Below are positions 35,212 to 45,114 of a stretch of 64,000 nt of DNA, piece after piece. Both the position numbers and the translations under genes were made by a program. The stretch's first letter is position 1. Every line of letters starts with the position of its first letter. The stretch lies in NCBI GenBank assembly GCA_963082975.1, contig OY720345.1:29892611-29956610 (forward strand), in the 5' to 3' direction. A model generated the notes under the pieces. That model saw only the letters and a program-made list of their open reading frames with translations, was not told the origin of the DNA and did not search any database. Origin of the DNA: Labia minor. Its lineage: Eukaryota; Arthropoda; Insecta; Dermaptera; Spongiphoridae.

Positions 35212-37053
35212 TTGTTTTCTTGAAACAAGAATCTCAATATCTGGCTTAATATTGGAAACTTTTAATCTAAGATCCGGCTCTACATTTAATTTGTTCCTAT
35301 ATTTAGACTTAATATAAAATAGTACCGAAAAAGCTTGTTCGCATAAATATGTTGTGCAGAATGGAATCAAGTGTTGAAGTGCTTTATTTGCAAGCGCAGG
35401 ATAATCTGACCTGAGAAGTAACCAAAAGTTGCTCAATTCAGTTTTGTTAAATTTTAGTTTATAAGTTGTATCACATGATAATTCCACGAGAATATCTTGT
35501 TCAGGTGCAGATAAATGTTTAGCATTTGTAATTTCCATATTAAATGGATCTCTGATCCAGTTATTGCAAGGATCAGGAGTAGAAAAATACTTCCTGAAGT
35601 TGCTTTTCAAAGTAATTAAATGTTCAACAAATAATTGACGCGTTTGATTAAGCAATTTTTCACTGGAGCTTTCTATGAAATCATTGAGAGTTGGAAAAGA
35701 CTCATATACACCGTTCTGGATGCGTTTCGACCACAAGTCGATTTTTTTAATCATTGCTTCTATTTTATCTTCAACTTTAAATATATTTACAACAGTACCT
35801 TGCAGGCTCAAATTAAGTTCGTTCAATTTTGTAAAAATATCAGTCAAGTAAGCCACCTTAGCTAACCAGATAAAATCATTGAAACATTCGGTCAGTTCAA
35901 AATGCGCATCTATTAAAAACAATCGTATTTCATCTCGAAGCTCAAAAAGGCGAATGAGTACTTTCCCGCGGGACAACCAACGTACATCTGTATGTAATAA
36001 TAAATGTGTATGTTGACTACCCATTTCCTCACACAAAATTTTAAAAACTCTGGAATTAAGTGGACGAGCCTTAATGAAATTGACAATTTTAACTACTTCG
36101 TCTAATGTTCTTTTCAAATCTGGTGACATATTTTTGGCTGCTAATGATTCTCTGTGAATGCAGCAATGATTCCAAACAACCTGAGGCGCAACATTTTTAA
36201 TAAGAGCAATCAATCCAGTTCTTGTACCTGACATTGCACGAGCACCATCAGTGCAAATTCCAACACATTTTGGCCACTCTATTTCATTTTCGGTTATAAA
36301 ATTATTCAAACTGTTAAATATGTCATTAGCTGTCGTTCGTGAAGGTAGTGAATCACAAAACAATACATCTTCTTGTATTTGATTTTCAAACTCATATCTA
36401 ATGAAAGCTAACAAATTGGCATTATTAGTGACATCAGTACTTTCATCCAATTGTAATGAGTAATAGTGACTTTTGCGCACTCTCGATATTAATTCTTCTT
36501 TTATATTACATGACATGTCTTCAATCCTATTCTTAACCGTATCATTTGATAATGAAATCAAATTTATATCGTTTGCTGCTTTAGTTCCTAACATTATATT
36601 TGTAATTACTTTTGTAGCAGGAAGAATTAATTGCTCTGCTATATTATGCGGCTTTCCTGCTTTAGCAATAAGTAGAGCTACTTCATATGATGCCATTACT
36701 GCTTTCTTACTCATACCACCAGATCCCGTCTTTACCATCAATTTCTGACTTGAATTAAGTTCTTCTTTTTTCATTTTAAAAAATTCGATAGACTTACTAA
36801 CATGCTCGCTGTGCTTTGTTTGTAAATGACGTCTGAGATTAGCAGGTTTCATACTTTCATTGGATAAACTTTCCTGACATAGAACGCAGACTGGTCTTTC
36901 CACATCATTGTTGCAAATATAAGTAAATCCAAATGATAAATAATCATCCGAATATTTTCTAGTTTTGCGTTTCTTGGTAGAGTTTGCTGTTGATGCCTCA
37001 TCATCTGATTCTTTCCGTTTCTGTGTTGAACCAGTTTGTAGCCAACGATCCAT
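35194..37053 (-). CDS. hAT transposase (ZBED5-like), copy A
   Basis: A 619-residue single-exon transposase that would cut and join the element's ends in the nucleus. Order of parts: basic KKRKTRK at 27-33 (possible nuclear signal); BED-type zinc finger with C56, C59, H76, H81; RNase H-like core with D203 in LQLDESTD and D269 in GICTDGARA, followed by NHCCIHRESL at 295-303; and the C-terminal hAT dimerisation region, LRSDYPALANKAL at 547-559 and TTYLCEQAFS with E572, the third catalytic acidic residue. There are no internal stops. The length suits ZBED5/SCAND3-like hAT proteins. The ATG is the first in frame after an upstream AT-rich stretch. Residue 95 is K here and I in copies B and C. It is classified by motif recognition only; a domesticated host protein is unlikely because the TIRs and duplications are intact. 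Confidence 0.92.
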   Translation of the reverse strand: MDRWLQTGSTQKRKESDDEASTANSTKKRKTRKYSDDYLSFGFTYICNNDVERPVCVLCQESLSNESMKPANLRRHLQTKHSEHVSKSIEFFKMKKEELNSSQKLMVKTGSGGMSKKAVMASYEVALLIAKAGKPHNIAEQLILPATKVITNIMLGTKAANDINLISLSNDTVKNRIEDMSCNIKEELISRVRKSHYYSLQLDESTDVTNNANLLAFIRYEFENQIQEDVLFCDSLPSRTTANDIFNSLNNFITENEIEWPKCVGICTDGARAMSGTRTGLIALIKNVAPQVVWNHCCIHRESLAAKNMSPDLKRTLDEVVKIVNFIKARPLNSRVFKILCEEMGSQHTHLLLHTDVRWLSRGKVLIRLFELRDEIRLFLIDAHFELTECFNDFIWLAKVAYLTDIFTKLNELNLSLQGTVVNIFKVEDKIEAMIKKIDLWSKRIQNGVYESFPTLNDFIESSSEKLLNQTRQLFVEHLITLKSNFRKYFSTPDPCNNWIRDPFNMEITNAKHLSAPEQDILVELSCDTTYKLKFNKTELSNFWLLLRSDYPALANKALQHLIPFCTTYLCEQAFSVLFYIKSKYRNKLNVEPDLRLKVSNIKPDIEILVSRKQLHTSH

Positions 37054-37282
37054 TTTATGGAGTAATTTATTAACATTGAACTACAATAATATAAATATAA
37101 TATAAATATAATATAAATATAACGAATTATTATTTACTAGCTATGTTTTAATATGATTTTAAATGAATGTTTTAATATCATTTTAAATGAATGTTTTAAA
37201 TCATTTTAATAAATGTTTTAAATCATTTTAAATAAATGATTTAATATCATTTTAAATGAATATTAATTTATATAATAAATAT

Positions 37283-37372
37283 ATTTCGTAATTTGATTCT
37301 AAAATATTATTAATTTCGTAATTTGATTCTAAAATATTATTAATTTCGTAATTTGATTCTAAAATATTATTA
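37283..37372. repeat. 30-bp unit repeated three times inside hAT copy A
   Basis: Three perfect copies of a 30-bp unit beginning ATTTCGTAATTTGATTC. It lies between the gene's start and the right TIR; also present in copies B (about 56180-56271) and C. Confidence 0.9.
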
Positions 37373-38535
37373 AAATAAATATTTTTTATTCATAAAACTA
37401 ACTTATACTTACTCTCAAAAACAGCCTTTCTGGGAAATTGCAAAATGTGTTTAGTGTTTTTATAAAATAATGATCATGCAAATTACACTAAAAATTAAAA
37501 AAAATTATTAGCTATAATAAACTATTATTAGCTATAATTTAATTATAATTAATTAAATTAATAAAAATAATTTAAAGATACAACTCGTTGAGAAATGAAC
37601 TTATAATTAACATTTGCTTTAAAACTGTTTAAAACCCCAGAGTGGACGCTGACAATTTGGGTTTTTCCGGGTAAGACTGTCCCCTCCCCTGGTTTTCCCC
37701 AATAACAAAGTGAAAGAAAATTCCCTTATATGCCTCCCCTTCCGAGCCCCTAAGAGGGGTTATTTTAAAGGAACAATCGAAAAATGATTTTAAATGAATG
37801 AATGGATGAAAATTCAAATTTTATATATAGTTTTTTATATATGTTTATTTATTCACAAAAAATTAATTGACATAATTATCAATTTAATAAAATAAAATAG
37901 TATTATTAATAGTATTAAATTATAGCCGTAATTCTCTAGGAGGATATAGTTAAACAATGAACTTTAAATATTTATATATGTATATATTTTTACGATGATT
38001 TTTTTCCGAGGACCGCGGACCCCCAGTAAAGGCTTCGCGGACCCCCAGGGGTCCGCGGACCACAGTTTAAGAACCACTGGTGTAAATAGTTGTCTTGCTG
38101 AGGCCAAACTCTTTGACGAGGTCATACTGTTTTACCCCAGATTCACTCATAATTATTTCCTGTTTTATTTCAACAGAAATCACCTTCCTGCTTTTTTTTA
38201 GAAGCCATGATATAAAAAAAATATTGAAATAATAATGATAATTGAATATGGTAATGAAGAACGATTGCCGCGATACTGTTTAAGTTAAGTGCAGTGACTA
38301 TAATGACTGCCTGCAGTGCCTGCGCAAGGGGATGCAATACAACGGCAGCGATCGTGGAAGCTCGGGCGAGTTCGTTGTGTGAAACGAAGTTCGTTGTATG
38401 AATCATGAAATTTAGTTCATTATGGTTCGTTGTGTGAAGCGTTCGCTGTGCGAGGCATCACTGTAATAAATATAATAATAAAAATGTACATATAAAATAT
38501 ATTAAGAAAAATTTGTAAATTAACAATTTACAAAA

Positions 38536-38606
38536 ATGAAAGTTTTCTTAGTGATAATAATGCTCATTGTATATATATCTATTGCAAAATTAAAATTAAT
38601 TAAAAA
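38536..38606 (+). repeat. dispersed repeat R5, first half
   Basis: Begins ATGAAAGTTTTCTTAGTGAT and runs to AATTAATTAAAAA, matching the first half of 39242-39400, 39508-39665 and 42672-42810. It stops where HINE2 copy d begins. Confidence 0.55.
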
Positions 38607-39241
38607 TCAGCTGGAGCGTCTCCACTCGACTATCTTACAATTGGAATTGGATTAAATAACATATATTATATCTAAATTTAATTTAATTAATTAAATTATA
38701 AATTAAAATCAATAAATATTTATTAAACCAGGCGTGTTTGGCTCTTTGTTGAAGGCACCAAGACACGTGCTGGCGCGTGATTTGCTGTGTTAAAAAATAA
38801 ATTCCGGTACTTCCAGCGATTCAATCAGCAATGTTAAAAGATTAATTCCGGTACTTTCAGCGAATCAATCAAGCTGAAATTCTATATATAGCAGTTTTAT
38901 ACAATTTAATCATGTGAAAAACTATCAAACATATATCTTTATTTTTAGGGACACTTTGAAGGAATAAAAATCAAAACGTGGTAAGTAATCACCCTCTTCC
39001 GGATGAGCTACATTTCTCAAAAGTTGATAGAAATAGATAGGAATCATGCCCTTATACCAAATTTCATGATTCTAGCTCAAACGTTTTTAAGTAATCTTGT
39101 CTACATACACATATACATACACACAGATATTTTTCTCAATCTTAGTGAAAATGACTCAGAGACCTTCAAAATATATAACAACATCAAAATCTCGACAACG
39201 AAAATTTTCATGATGGCAATAATATCTCTGGCGAGATAGTA
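38607..39241 (-). mobile_element. HINE2 copy d
   Basis: Reverse copy with hairpin GAGCG-TCTC-CACTC (one mismatch), GACTATCTTAC subterminal repeat (mutated) and GGCGAGATAGT at 39230-39240. A block around 'CCGGTACTTCCAGCGATTCA' is locally repeated (38813-38880). The CA/TA tract is short (about 39105-39123). Confidence 0.7.
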
Positions 39242-39400
39242 ATGAAAGAATTGTTATTGATAATAACGCTCGTTGTATATATATATCTATTGAAAAATTA
39301 AAATTAATTAAAAACTAGCCTTTGAAAGCCGAAACATAATTTAAACTTTTTATTTTTACTAAAACCAGTTCGTACAATTTTTTTTTTTTATTTCTCGTGC
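39242..39400 (+). repeat. dispersed repeat R5
   Basis: Consensus order: ATGAAAGA..TTGTT, GTGATAATAACGCTC, GTATATATAT, TATTGAAAAATTAAAATTAA, AACTAGCCTTTGAAAGC, ACTTTTTATTT, CCAGT. No terminal inverted repeats found; class unknown. Starts exactly at the end of HINE2 copy d. Confidence 0.55.
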
Positions 39401-39474
39401 AAAAGGTCTGCTTTACAATTTACAATATTATCAATTTAAACCTGTAGATGTTTTCAAAAATTATAATTTTAAAA

Positions 39475-39510
39475 AACAATACCTCGCTTACTATCGTCGG
39501 TCGGTAAAAA
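39475..39510 (-). mobile_element. HINE1 5'-end fragment
   Basis: AACAATACCTCGCTTACTAT followed by CGTCGGTCGGTAAAA, only the terminal 35 bp of HINE1. An R5 copy follows immediately. Confidence 0.6.
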
Positions 39511-39665
39511 TGAAAGATTGGTTAGTGATAATAACCTTCATGTAGATTATATGTATCTAATGAAAAATCAAATTAATTAAAAACTAGACTTTGAAAAGCT
39601 GAACTTTAATTGAAACTTTTTATTTGTCCTTTTTCACGAGATACACATTTCACAAAATTATAATT
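39508..39665 (+). repeat. dispersed repeat R5
   Basis: ATGAAAGATTGGTTAGTGAT through ACTAGACTTTGAAAAGCTGA; diverged copy of 39242-39400. Confidence 0.55.
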
Positions 39666-39956
39666 TTTGAAAACATCTAAAGGTTAAAATTGATAAATTT
39701 GTGATAACTAGTAAATATATTATTTACAAATGTTACTATCGTAAATATGTTAATATTTAAGCGAACGCCATCTATGAGGCACTACAATATGAATATAAAA
39801 TATGAACCAGCTGGTCAGAGCGCCTTCGGCGCTCTTCACACCTGGACGGGTGCTCCGCCCCCTGTACCCCCGAGTGGTACATAGTATTTGGTTAAAAGTA
39901 GTAAAAGGTTTTCATCCATTTTCTTTCAATCAGTATATTACATAAAACATTCATAT

Positions 39957-40603
39957 CTTTTTACCGACCGACGATAGTAAGGGAGGTATTGTTTTCACAC
40001 CAAATTTCACATGTGGAGATTTTTACATATCTCCACGAATCATGCATTTTCTAAACAGAAAAAAGTATTTTTAGCATGATGTCTGTCCGTCTGTCCGTCC
40101 GCCCGTCTGTCCGTCCGTATAGATGTGTACAGCCTGAACGGCTCAACCGATTTTGATGAAATTTGGTATATTTACTTAATGCATCAGTGGGATGAATTGA
40201 TCAACTTTTGGTGCAATTCCGGAAACCGGAAGTGGTAGTATTAGCGATCGACGATAGGAAGGAAAGGGTTATTTTCACACCAAAGGAGATTTTTTTATAT
40301 ATCACCACGAATCATGCATTTTGTATTGGTTTTATCCTCGAAAAAAATCATATTTATTAGTTTTTTCTTGATTTAAAATTATATGATGTCATCCAGCCAT
40401 TCATGACGTCACAGCCTGGTCTTGCATATATATTATAAATAAAATAAAATTAAAAATGTTTATATTTATTATTTATGTATCCATATCTGTTTTTTATTAC
40501 ATTAATAGATATATGAAAATTATTTGAAATTGTTTCTGTAGCTGGAAATTAATTTATTTCAAACCGTCGGTCGGTTCGGACCTGGCCACAGGTCAACTTA
40601 TTG
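39957..40603 (+). mobile_element. HINE1 copy 7, nested in Helitron
   Basis: Complete forward copy: TTTTACCGACCGACGATAG at the 5' end, (GTCC/GTCT)n at about 40082-40118, CCGTCGGTCGGT near 40565, hairpin ACCTGGCCACAGGT, and CAACTTATT. The surrounding Helitron sequence is uninterrupted in the related copies at 6920-7000 and 42130-42190. Confidence 0.8.
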
Positions 40604-40682
40604 TGTTCTTATTTAAAATATATTTTAATTTAATCAGTAAATTAATTATATATATTATTATTGTATATGTTATATCTATCTA

Positions 40683-41090
40683 TTTATATGACTCAAAGAT
40701 ACTCGAAAGTTCTTGGCCACATTTCTCCAAATGTCCCTATCCTGAGCCCTTGTCCCATCTCTCTTAAGTCCCTTCCTATGCGTCCATGGTCTTGATTCCC
40801 TTTGATAATAATTTTGATGAGATAAGCCTCTTTACTGCATGATAACAGGCGTTTCCCGATTTCAACCTCGATTTAAATTCTTCTCAAATATTATTATCCT
40901 TCGTGATTACATTCAATTTTTCTACATATTCAAATTTTACATTTTCTATATTAAGATTTTGTATGTTAATACCGTTCCTCTTTGTCACTAAATATTTTTT
41001 CTTATCACTATTAATTTCAAACCTCCATTAATTTTTCCTCGCTATCTGTAATTGCAATTGCCGAATCTCTTATAATATTTAAGACGTCTG
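40683..41090 (-). pseudogene. LINE ORF2 thumb-region and 3' tail remnant
   Basis: The tail signature (CGAAAGTTCTTGGCC, CATTTCTCCAAATGTCCC) is at 40693-40745. On the minus strand from about 41010 to 40790 the sequence reads GFEINSDKKKYLV, FEYVEKLNVI and LKSGNACYHAVKRLISSKLL, the 'G..IN..KTK...FEYV..F.YLG...R...GN.CY..L...L.S' part after the polymerase active site. The middle of the ORF (YGCEAWS to the tail) is missing, so the copy has an internal deletion. Confidence 0.65.
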
Positions 41091-41091
41091 C

Positions 41092-41343
41092 TTAGCCTAA
41101 CTTTTCAATTTTTTTGTTTAATTGCATTTCGAGTGATTTTTTCCCAATTTGTGTAATCACATACTCACAACATGCAACATATAATTGGCCGTGGGAAAAA
41201 CATGGGGATTGCAAATGAATTCCGCAGCACTTGAGTGTCTGGCCCTGAGCTTGGAACATGGTCAAATCGGCGGTCAAAGTTGAAAATTCCCCATATATTA
41301 TATAACTACTGTAATTAGTATTATTATAATGTAAAATTATAAA
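41092..41343 (-). pseudogene. Helitron Rep/helicase C-terminal remnant
   Basis: The minus strand reads TMFQAQGQTLKCCGIHLQSP, then CFSHGQLYVACCEYV. The string 'Q.AQGQTL....L....CFSHGQLYVA.SRV' is diagnostic of the last helicase motifs of the Pif1-like domain in Helitron transposases, enzymes that move the element as a rolling circle. Only this end is left: the Rep domain and earlier helicase motifs are absent, SRV is mutated to CEY, and the frame closes shortly after. It lies upstream of, and in the same orientation as, the Helitron 3' end at 39812. Confidence 0.75.
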
Positions 41344-41589
41344 GAAAAAATGTTTAGATATTATTGTAGACATTTTCATTCTGTAAATTAAATAATTTTA
41401 TTTCATTTAAACAAATATCTATTTTTATTTTCATTCAAAGAATATGTATATTTGTTTATGTTAGGAAAACATCAAAAAAGGGAATTTACAGATTAAATTA
41501 AAATATATTAAAAATAAGAACACAAAATTCAAGATTATATGAATAAATAATTTTAAATAATTGATCTCATAATTGGATTTTCATTTTCA

Positions 41590-41760
41590 AGTATGTATAA
41601 GATATTATTGGGTGGATTCAAAATGTATGAAGGGACACACATAATAATAATAATATATAATTAATTTACTGATTAAATTAAAAAATATTTAAAGTAAGAA
41701 CACAAAAACAAAGAAATGTTTTATCTAATATACTGATTGAATATTTAGTATATAATATTA
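41590..41760 (+). mobile_element. Helitron-related fragment
   Basis: Shares TTGGGTGGATTCAAAATGTA, GAAGGGACACA, TTAATTTACTGATTAAATTA and TTTTATCTAATATACTGATT with 42060-42235 and with the 3' region at 6900-7000. It lacks the hairpin end. Confidence 0.5.
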
Positions 41761-42004
41761 CAATTACAATTTTTTTACTCTCTACTGACTGTTCATTTCA
41801 TAACTGAAAATAGTGTCGAATAGAAATAGACGATATTACTTGAATAAATCTTATAATGGTAGCTAAAATTGTTTGTTTGATTATTGAGGACCCCGGATCC
41901 ATTCATTTTAATCAGATTGATGCAATGATGCAACATTTAATAATTGTAATAAATAATTAAAGAAATGTATATCAATATTTTTTAATTCAAACTCAATAAT
42001 AATG

Positions 42005-42235
42005 AATTATTTTTTTTTAACTTATGTGCCGAGCCGAGCCTCGGGGTCCCGGTACTAAAATATTATAATGGGTAGAATTACAATATATGAAGGGACACAT
42101 AACATTTACAATATAAATATATATTTAATTTACTGATTAAATTAAAATGTATTAAAAGTAAGAACACAAAACAAATAAATGTTTTATCTAATATACTGAA
42201 CAGCTTATTAGTATAGTATAATATATAATATTTTT
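42005..42235 (+). mobile_element. Helitron-related fragment
   Basis: Contains GCCGAGCCTCGGGGTCCCGG (a GC-rich palindromic patch) and then the same block order as 41590-41760. No terminal hairpin. Confidence 0.45.
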
Positions 42236-42328
42236 TATATTTACGCAGTATAATAAATTGATGATGTCATTTAATTCTACTATATATCGAATCGAATATA
42301 AAGATAAATCTTCTTCTAAACGTTGTGT

Positions 42329-42662
42329 GAAACAATTTCAAATAATTTAAATGTATATCTATTAATGAAATAAAAAAAATCAAATATATGAATATAATAT
42401 AAATATTTTTAATTTTATTTTAAGAATAGATATATATATATATATCACAGGCGGTGGTTGTGACGTCACATATATACATTTAAATTTAGAAGAAAAAAAC
42501 TAATAAAGATGTAGTTTTCCTGAGATGTGATCAATAAAACTCAATTTTTCTTTATAAATACTATCTCTGGTGTGAATTTCAAAAAAATCGTTAGAGCGGT
42601 TTTTGAGAACAAAGAAACAAACAAACAAACAAACAATTTTTACTCGTATAAGAAGATAAGAT
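42329..42662 (-). mobile_element. mosaic HINE1-like element
   Basis: The left part follows the HINE1 3' half (AACAATTTCAAATAATTT, ATATCTATTAATG, TTTTTAATTTTATTTTA, GTGACGTCAC, AAAAACTAATAAAGATG). The right part changes to a different 5' half with a (CAAA)n tract at about 42615-42640 and an end TTTTTACTCGTATAAGAAG. Neither the HINE1 hairpin nor its subterminal repeat is present. Confidence 0.5.
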
Positions 42663-42671
42663 ATAAAAAAA

Positions 42672-42810
42672 AATGAAATATTGATTAGTGATATTAACGC
42701 TCATTGTATATAATACGTATCTATTGAAAAATTAAAATTAATTAAAAACTAGGCTTTGAAAGCTGAATTTCAATTAAATCTTTTTATTTCTCCTAAACCC
42801 AGTACCTACA
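42672..42810 (+). repeat. dispersed repeat R5
   Basis: ATGAAATATTGATTAGTGAT through AACTAGGCTTTGAAAGCTGA; fourth copy. It again starts right at the end of a HINE-like element. Confidence 0.55.
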
Positions 42811-43800
42811 AACCAATTATTGTTACACATAGATAATTATTTTAAAAAAAGAAAAATTTCAAAATTATATATTAAACTAAATCAATATCTGAAAACACTA
42901 CTATATCATTATGGTTCATCTATTATAAAAAAAAAAAAATTGATATATAAATATCATTTATCATTCCTAGGAAACAAGCAACTAATATTATATGCAGAAA
43001 CATAAACAAAGTTTATTAAACATCATTTAAATATTTCAATGTACAAATATTTAAATTAAAGAAAAAAGTATTTGTAGATATTTTGAAATTTAAAAATTTA
43101 CCTTTTTTGAATTAATCGGTGAGGATAATGATAAAATGATCTTAATGGGGATACAATATTTTTATTTTTTACTACGCTGGAAAAATCTTATTTGACTATT
43201 GATTTATCATAGAAAAATTTCTATTTTTATATGTTAAAATTTTTAAAATATGCTAGTAAATTTTAGTGCTCCGAAAAAATGCTTACTTCAGTTTACCCTT
43301 TTATATTTTTAATAAGAAACTTTTTATTTTATTAGAATAAAGTATTGATAGATGGATAAATCGATCATCACAAATAACGTAAATCGTAGATTTTGTTTTT
43401 AAATAAATTCCCCATAAAAACAGCAAAAAAATAATAAAGCAATACTTTTATCAATTCAATTTTGTTTGTTTTTTTATTTATTTTGTATTCTATATATATA
43501 TACACACCAATATGTATGTTATTGATTGATGTTGAGTGATCAATCATTGAAGACAAGACATTAAGGAAATGATCTATCAAAATTTATCTAAAGAAAAAAT
43601 AAAAAAAAAATTAACTGATTTGTACATTAAATAAATTTGAATTTTTTAAAGTAAAAGAAAATAATAAAATAAACTTGGATAAGTTACATCTTATTCTGAT
43701 CCAAGAAATAAAAAACTTGAAATCTTAAATATTATAATAGTACCTACATTATACATAGAACGTCCGCTCAATACTAGTGATGAATTCATCAAAAATCATA
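42811..43800. other. AT-rich spacer
   Basis: No recognisable feature; short open frames here are of very low complexity. Confidence 0.5.
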
Positions 43801-43803
43801 TTC

Positions 43804-44440
43804 TTTTTTACCGACCGACGATAGTAAGGGAGGTATTGTTTTCACACCAAATTTCACATGTGGAGATTTTTACATATCTCCACGAATCATGCATTTTCTT
43901 AACAGAAAAAAGTATTTTTAGCATGATGTCTGTCCGTCCGTCTGTCCGTCTGTCCGTATAGATTTGTACAGCCTGAACGGCTCAACGGATTTTGATGAAA
44001 TTTGGTATATTTACTTAATGCATCAGTGGGATGAATTGATCAACTTTTGGTGCAAATCCGGAAACCGGAAGTGGTAGTATTAGCGATCGACGATAGGAAG
44101 GGAAGGGTTATTTTCACACCAAATTTCACATGAGATTTTTTTATATATCACCACGAATCATGCACTTTGTATTGGTTTTATCCTCGAGAAAAATCATATT
44201 TATTAGTTTTTTCTTGATTTAAAATTATATGACGTTATCCAGCATATCCAGCTTGTTCTTGCATATATATTATAAATAAAATAAAATTAAAAATGTTTAT
44301 ATTTATTATTTATGTATCCATATCTGTTTTTTATTACATTAATAGATATATTAAAATTATTTGAAATTGTTTCTGTAGCTGGAAATTAATTTATTTCAAA
44401 CCGTCGGTCGGTTCGGACCTGGCCACATATCAACTTATTT
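43804..44440 (+). mobile_element. HINE1 copy 8
   Basis: Complete forward copy. The GTCY tract is short (43929-43955). The 3' subterminal repeat CCGTCGGTCGGT is intact at about 44401-44412; the hairpin is partly mutated (ACCTGGCCACATAT). Confidence 0.8.
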
Positions 44441-44894
44441 GTTTTAGCTCCAAAATAGCCTTAATTATATTTGAGATATTTTATTCTGTTAACATTTTTT
44501 TTTCACACAACAGATAATTTTTATAATTTTCGATTAGTATTGGTTTCGGCCTCCTGAAAAGTTAACTTTGTTATTTTTTTCTTGTTAAAAAAAATAGTAA
44601 TTTTAAATGAGGTCAGCAAGGACATCATATTCAAATTTGTCTACCGTTATATTTGATTTAAGTTAATATTGCATTAATCATTTTTTATATATTAATTAAA
44701 ATATTTTAAAATGTTTAGTTCGTTTTTAATTTAATTTCGAAATAAAATTAAAAATATTTATTTTAATAATAATTTAGACTAAAATTACGAAATATAGTTA
44801 TCATATCTCAATATATTTCTTGAATGAACAGAGCGGCTACTACCGACATATTCTTTTTTGTATTAATTTTTTTTATATTTAAATCTTTTTAAGT

Positions 44895-45106
44895 CAGTGA
44901 TTCTCAACCTTTTTTTTACCGCGGCACACTTTGAACGGTTTAAAAATTTGGCGGTACACAAAGAAAAAGATAAGTGAAAAAGTCGAAAATGTTTAAGATC
45001 CTGATCGCAAAAACATTTTACCTTTATATATATAATAAATAAGTCTTTTTTCTTAATATGAACTTTACATTGTAAAATTTGGCGGTACAGTGGTTGAGAA
45101 TCACTG
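44895..45106. mobile_element. hAT (Buster-type) MITE
   Basis: A 212-bp element with ends CAGTGATTCTCAACC (left) and CAGTGATTCTCAACCACTG (inverted right end), flanked by exact TTTTAAGT duplications (44887-44894 and 45107-45114). GGCGGTACA is repeated inside. No coding capacity. Confidence 0.85.
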
Positions 45107-45114
45107 TTTTAAGT

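Larger units (their letters stand above)
34808..38079 (-). mobile_element. hAT element copy A, complete
   Basis: A 3,272-bp element with left end CATAGGTTCTTAAACTTATG and right end that inverts to CAGTGGTTCTTAAACTGTGG, flanked by exact duplications GTGTAAAT (34800-34807 and 38080-38087). The central TA of the duplication fits the Buster branch of hATs (nnnTAnnn). It holds one intact gene on the minus strand, a three-fold 30-bp tandem repeat at 37283-37372, and GGGGGTCCG-type motifs near both ends. Relative to copies B and C it lacks one 22-bp unit (around 37200-37240), and otherwise looks the same by eye. Confidence 0.92.
34430..38208 (-). pseudogene. Tigger-like transposase N-terminal remnant, split by hAT copy A
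   Basis: The minus strand starts MASKKKQ (ATG at 38206-38208), shifts frame, then reads ISVEIKQEIIMSESGVKQYD and EFGLSKTTIYT up to 38088, the first helix-turn-helix of CENP-B/Tigger proteins. The hAT element interrupts precisely there. On the far side it resumes with ILTNKDAIKSAKGANGVSKL, a TAG stop, then MERLLAIWIKDRQVKGD and KAKRIYDDL...ASRGWF, the second CENP-B-type DNA-binding domain (34540-34702). The DDE catalytic region is absent. The frameshift, stop and deletion show it was dead independently of the insertion. Confidence 0.75.
34309..38463 (-). mobile_element. Tigger-like element interrupted by hAT copy A
   Basis: Terminal inverted repeats CAGTGGTGCCTCATACAACG (left) and, inverted from the right end, CAGTGATGCCTCGCACAGCG, each bordered by TA (34307-34308 and 38464-38465), the pogo/Tigger target. 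Repeated GTTCGTTGTGTGAA-type motifs lie inside both ends. Without the 3,272-bp hAT copy and its 8-bp duplication it would be about 875 bp, so most of the transposase was already missing. Confidence 0.8.
39812..41360 (-). mobile_element. Helitron copy split by HINE1 and LINE
   Basis: On the minus strand the 3' end carries a perfect hairpin GAGCGCC-GAA-GGCGCTC (39829-39845 region) and then CAGCTGG in place of CAGCTAG. Upstream terminal sequence matches 6860-7089 up to about 40680. A HINE1 copy (39957-40603) and a LINE fragment (40683-41090) lie inside. Further upstream in the same orientation is a helicase remnant (41100-41340). The 5' end was not found. Confidence 0.65.

Noticed and set aside
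36473-36748. Antisense open frames over the hAT gene (91, 76 and 75 codons), repeated in all three copies
   Set aside because: They are opposite-strand or offset-frame shadows of the transposase gene and repeat only because the element does.
37629-37817. 62-codon frame in the hAT 5' non-coding region
   Set aside because: Short, without a family signature, and interrupted by nothing only because the three copies are young; position between TIR and gene suggests non-coding DNA.
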